From: Floridanema flaviceps
GTDB lineage: Bacteria; Cyanobacteriota; Cyanobacteriia; Cyanobacteriales; Aerosakkonemataceae
Strand: one strand, 5' to 3'
Length of the DNA: 64,000 bases
Assembly: GCF_041929275.1 (NCBI RefSeq)
Contig: NZ_JBHFNR010000015.1
The notes beneath the pieces were generated by a model. That model had not been told where the DNA came from and ran no database searches. It worked only from the letters and a program-made list of their open reading frames with translations. Shown piece by piece: positions 62,960-64,000 of this stretch (positions within the stretch are counted from its first letter, which is position 1; each line of letters starts with the position of its first letter). A program made the translations under genes and the position numbers.

Positions 62960-63445
62960 TTCAATATTTTCGGTATCATTGCTCTGTGAAGGTAAAAAAT
63001 CAGCATTAAGTACTTCTTCCACAGTAAAGGGAGACTCAGGGGGAAATATTTCAATAGATAAACCTGTTTCAGCTGCGGCTAGTTTCCTAGCATTTTGATA
63101 AGATTCATTAAAAATCTCTTCAAAAAAACGATATAAACTCGGACTGGTTTTGAAAGCATCTCCCAGGCGTATACGATGTTCTATAATGGTGTAGACCCAA
63201 CTATTTGTTCGCTTTTCCGGCTGATATTTATACTTGAGTAAGTGCATTAAAAGTACCCTTAAATTACTTTTTAAAGCATTTTTATCGCTTTTCCCCATAC
63301 TTTCCAGTTCCTCTAGTAAGTTTTCTAAATCTATTTGGGCAAATTTTCCCTCTTTTAATAAATTGATATTTGTCTGTAACCACAGATAAAAATCCTGTTC
63401 GTAAAGGGATGTTATTGCAGTTGTTATCGATTGAATATTTGTCAT
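62957..63445 (-). CDS. DUF29 family protein
   Basis: 162 aa, start preceded by AAGGAAG. LYEQDFYLWLQTNINLLKEG, LLEELESMGKSDKNALKSNL, LLKYKYQPEKRTNSWVYTI and FPPESPFTVEEVLNADFLP are hallmarks of the cyanobacterial DUF29 family, whose function is unknown. The C-terminus ends inside a MITE-like element and may be slightly altered by it. Confidence 0.92.
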   Translation of the reverse strand: MTNIQSITTAITSLYEQDFYLWLQTNINLLKEGKFAQIDLENLLEELESMGKSDKNALKSNLRVLLMHLLKYKYQPEKRTNSWVYTIIEHRIRLGDAFKTSPSLYRFFEEIFNESYQNARKLAAAETGLSIEIFPPESPFTVEEVLNADFLPSQSNDTENIE

Positions 63446-63533
63446 TTTGTTTAACTTCCTTTTTCTTCTCTACATAAGTCTAACAAATTCCCTAATTTGT
63501 TGCTATTTTATGAGAAAATATTGGCTGAGTAGT

Positions 63534-63550
63534 GCGAGCATCTTGCTCGC
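63534..63550. repeat. dispersed palindrome GCGAGCATCTTGCTCGC, single copy
   Basis: Identical to the 17-nt core of the 58075-58205 tandem repeats, located 20 nt upstream of the zeta-toxin-like gene. Confidence 0.85.
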
Positions 63551-63570
63551 TGAGGAAAAAAGAGACAGAT

Positions 63571-64000
63571 ATGCCAAACCTTTTTATTATCGGAGGTGCA
63601 AACGGTGCGGGTAAAACAACAGCAGCCATGCAACTATTACCCAACTTCTTAGACATTTTTGAATATGTCAACGCCGATGAAATTGCTAAAGGACTTTCCC
63701 CCTTTCACCCTGAATCAGTTGCCATACAAGCAGGACGTTTAATGTTACAACGCTTAGAAACACTATCAAATGCGGGTGCTGACTTCGCCTTTGAATCCAC
63801 CTTATCGGCTCGGAATTATGCCCGATTTTTAACAACCTGTAAAAATAAAGGTTATGTAATTAATTTAATTTATTTCTGGCTGCAAAGCCCAGAATTAGCT
63901 ATAGAACGGGTAAGAAGACGGGTTGAAAGCGGAGGTCATAACATTCCCGAAGAAACTATCCGCCGTCGCTATGAAAGAGGACGTATTAACCTGATTGAAC
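63571..64000 (+). CDS. zeta-toxin-like P-loop kinase, truncated by the window end
   Basis: The frame is open from ATG 63571 to the end of the window (143 residues seen). Walker A IIGGANGAGKTTAAMQL is at residues 6-22. EYVNADEIAKGLSP and FAFESTLSARNYARF fit the zeta toxin / predicted ABC-type ATPase family, followed by IERVRRRVESGGHNIPE, the typical Arg-rich segment. Such kinases phosphorylate nucleotide sugars or are uncharacterised. No antitoxin is visible upstream; a partner may lie beyond the window. Confidence 0.88.
   Translation, partial: MPNLFIIGGANGAGKTTAAMQLLPNFLDIFEYVNADEIAKGLSPFHPESVAIQAGRLMLQRLETLSNAGADFAFESTLSARNYARFLTTCKNKGYVINLIYFWLQSPELAIERVRRRVESGGHNIPEETIRRRYERGRINLIE

Noticed and set aside
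1..64000. tRNA and rRNA genes
   Set aside because: No tRNA-like cloverleaf with a T-arm GGTTCRANYC core, nor conserved rRNA segment, was recognised by eye; a small RNA could still be missed.

Overview
The window reads as an accessory region of a filamentous cyanobacterium, either a large plasmid or a plasmid-like genomic island. Three things point that way: frequent GCGATCGC (HIP1) octamers, heptamer-type short tandem repeats, and many protein families typical of Nostocales and Oscillatoriales (CHAT-TPR proteases, DUF29, SNF2/SWIM pair, MoxR/vWA systems). No rRNA, tRNA or CRISPR array was recognised.

Layout. (1) 1-3930, + strand: the left half of a replication-type module. It holds a small protein with an SSB-like acidic tip, a DUF5895-like protein, a beta clamp (dnaN), then nine palindromes TTAGGGTA-N16-TACCCTAA that run up to and past a 92-codon gene. 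(2) 3957-5266: an IS701/IS4-like insertion sequence with perfect 20-bp ends and a frameshifted transposase, sitting exactly at the junction with the next block. (3) 5251-36475: a roughly 31-kb conflict/cell-death island. A membrane protein and an EAD-caspase gene (minus strand) diverge from a 1421-aa EAD-STAND NTPase (plus strand). A tightly packed minus-strand operon of about 23.5 kb (36323 down to 12847) follows. It encodes four apparently intact CHAT-TPR proteases, an EAD-metallophosphoesterase, a 46-aa protein, an EAD protein with a degenerate P-loop, a MoxR AAA+ ATPase, a vWA protein, a fifth CHAT-TPR protein lacking its catalytic His, and two small proteins sharing a Ser/Gln-rich tail. 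A decayed sixth CHAT gene lies at the upstream end. (4) 36555-36761: two MITE-like elements. (5) 36808-43463, + strand: the second half of the replication-type module (DNA polymerase III delta and delta-prime, SSB, a second SSB-tipped protein and several unknown proteins, with clear terminators). (6) 43619-46671: a PD-(D/E)xK-like nuclease plus a Zn-ribbon DNA methylase, a probable restriction-modification pair. (7) 46923-47589: nitrile hydratase remnants. (8) 47815-53572: SNF2 helicase, SWIM protein, and an ABC transporter pair. (9) 54819-62857: a DUF499-type ATPase and a DUF1156-type methylase enclosing small genes and a PIN pair, probably a defence module. (10) DUF29 and a zeta-toxin-like P-loop kinase cut off by the window edge.

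How the parts fit. The most notable system is the EAD/MoxR/vWA/CHAT island. Four separate proteins (caspase, STAND, degenerate-P-loop protein, metallophosphoesterase) carry the same roughly 100-residue adaptor domain. This suggests one recruitment network linking sensors, a AAA+ chaperone pair and several death-type effectors. The replisome genes on either side look like one former cluster interrupted by the island. All functional statements are inferred from sequence motifs seen by eye; no database search was run.
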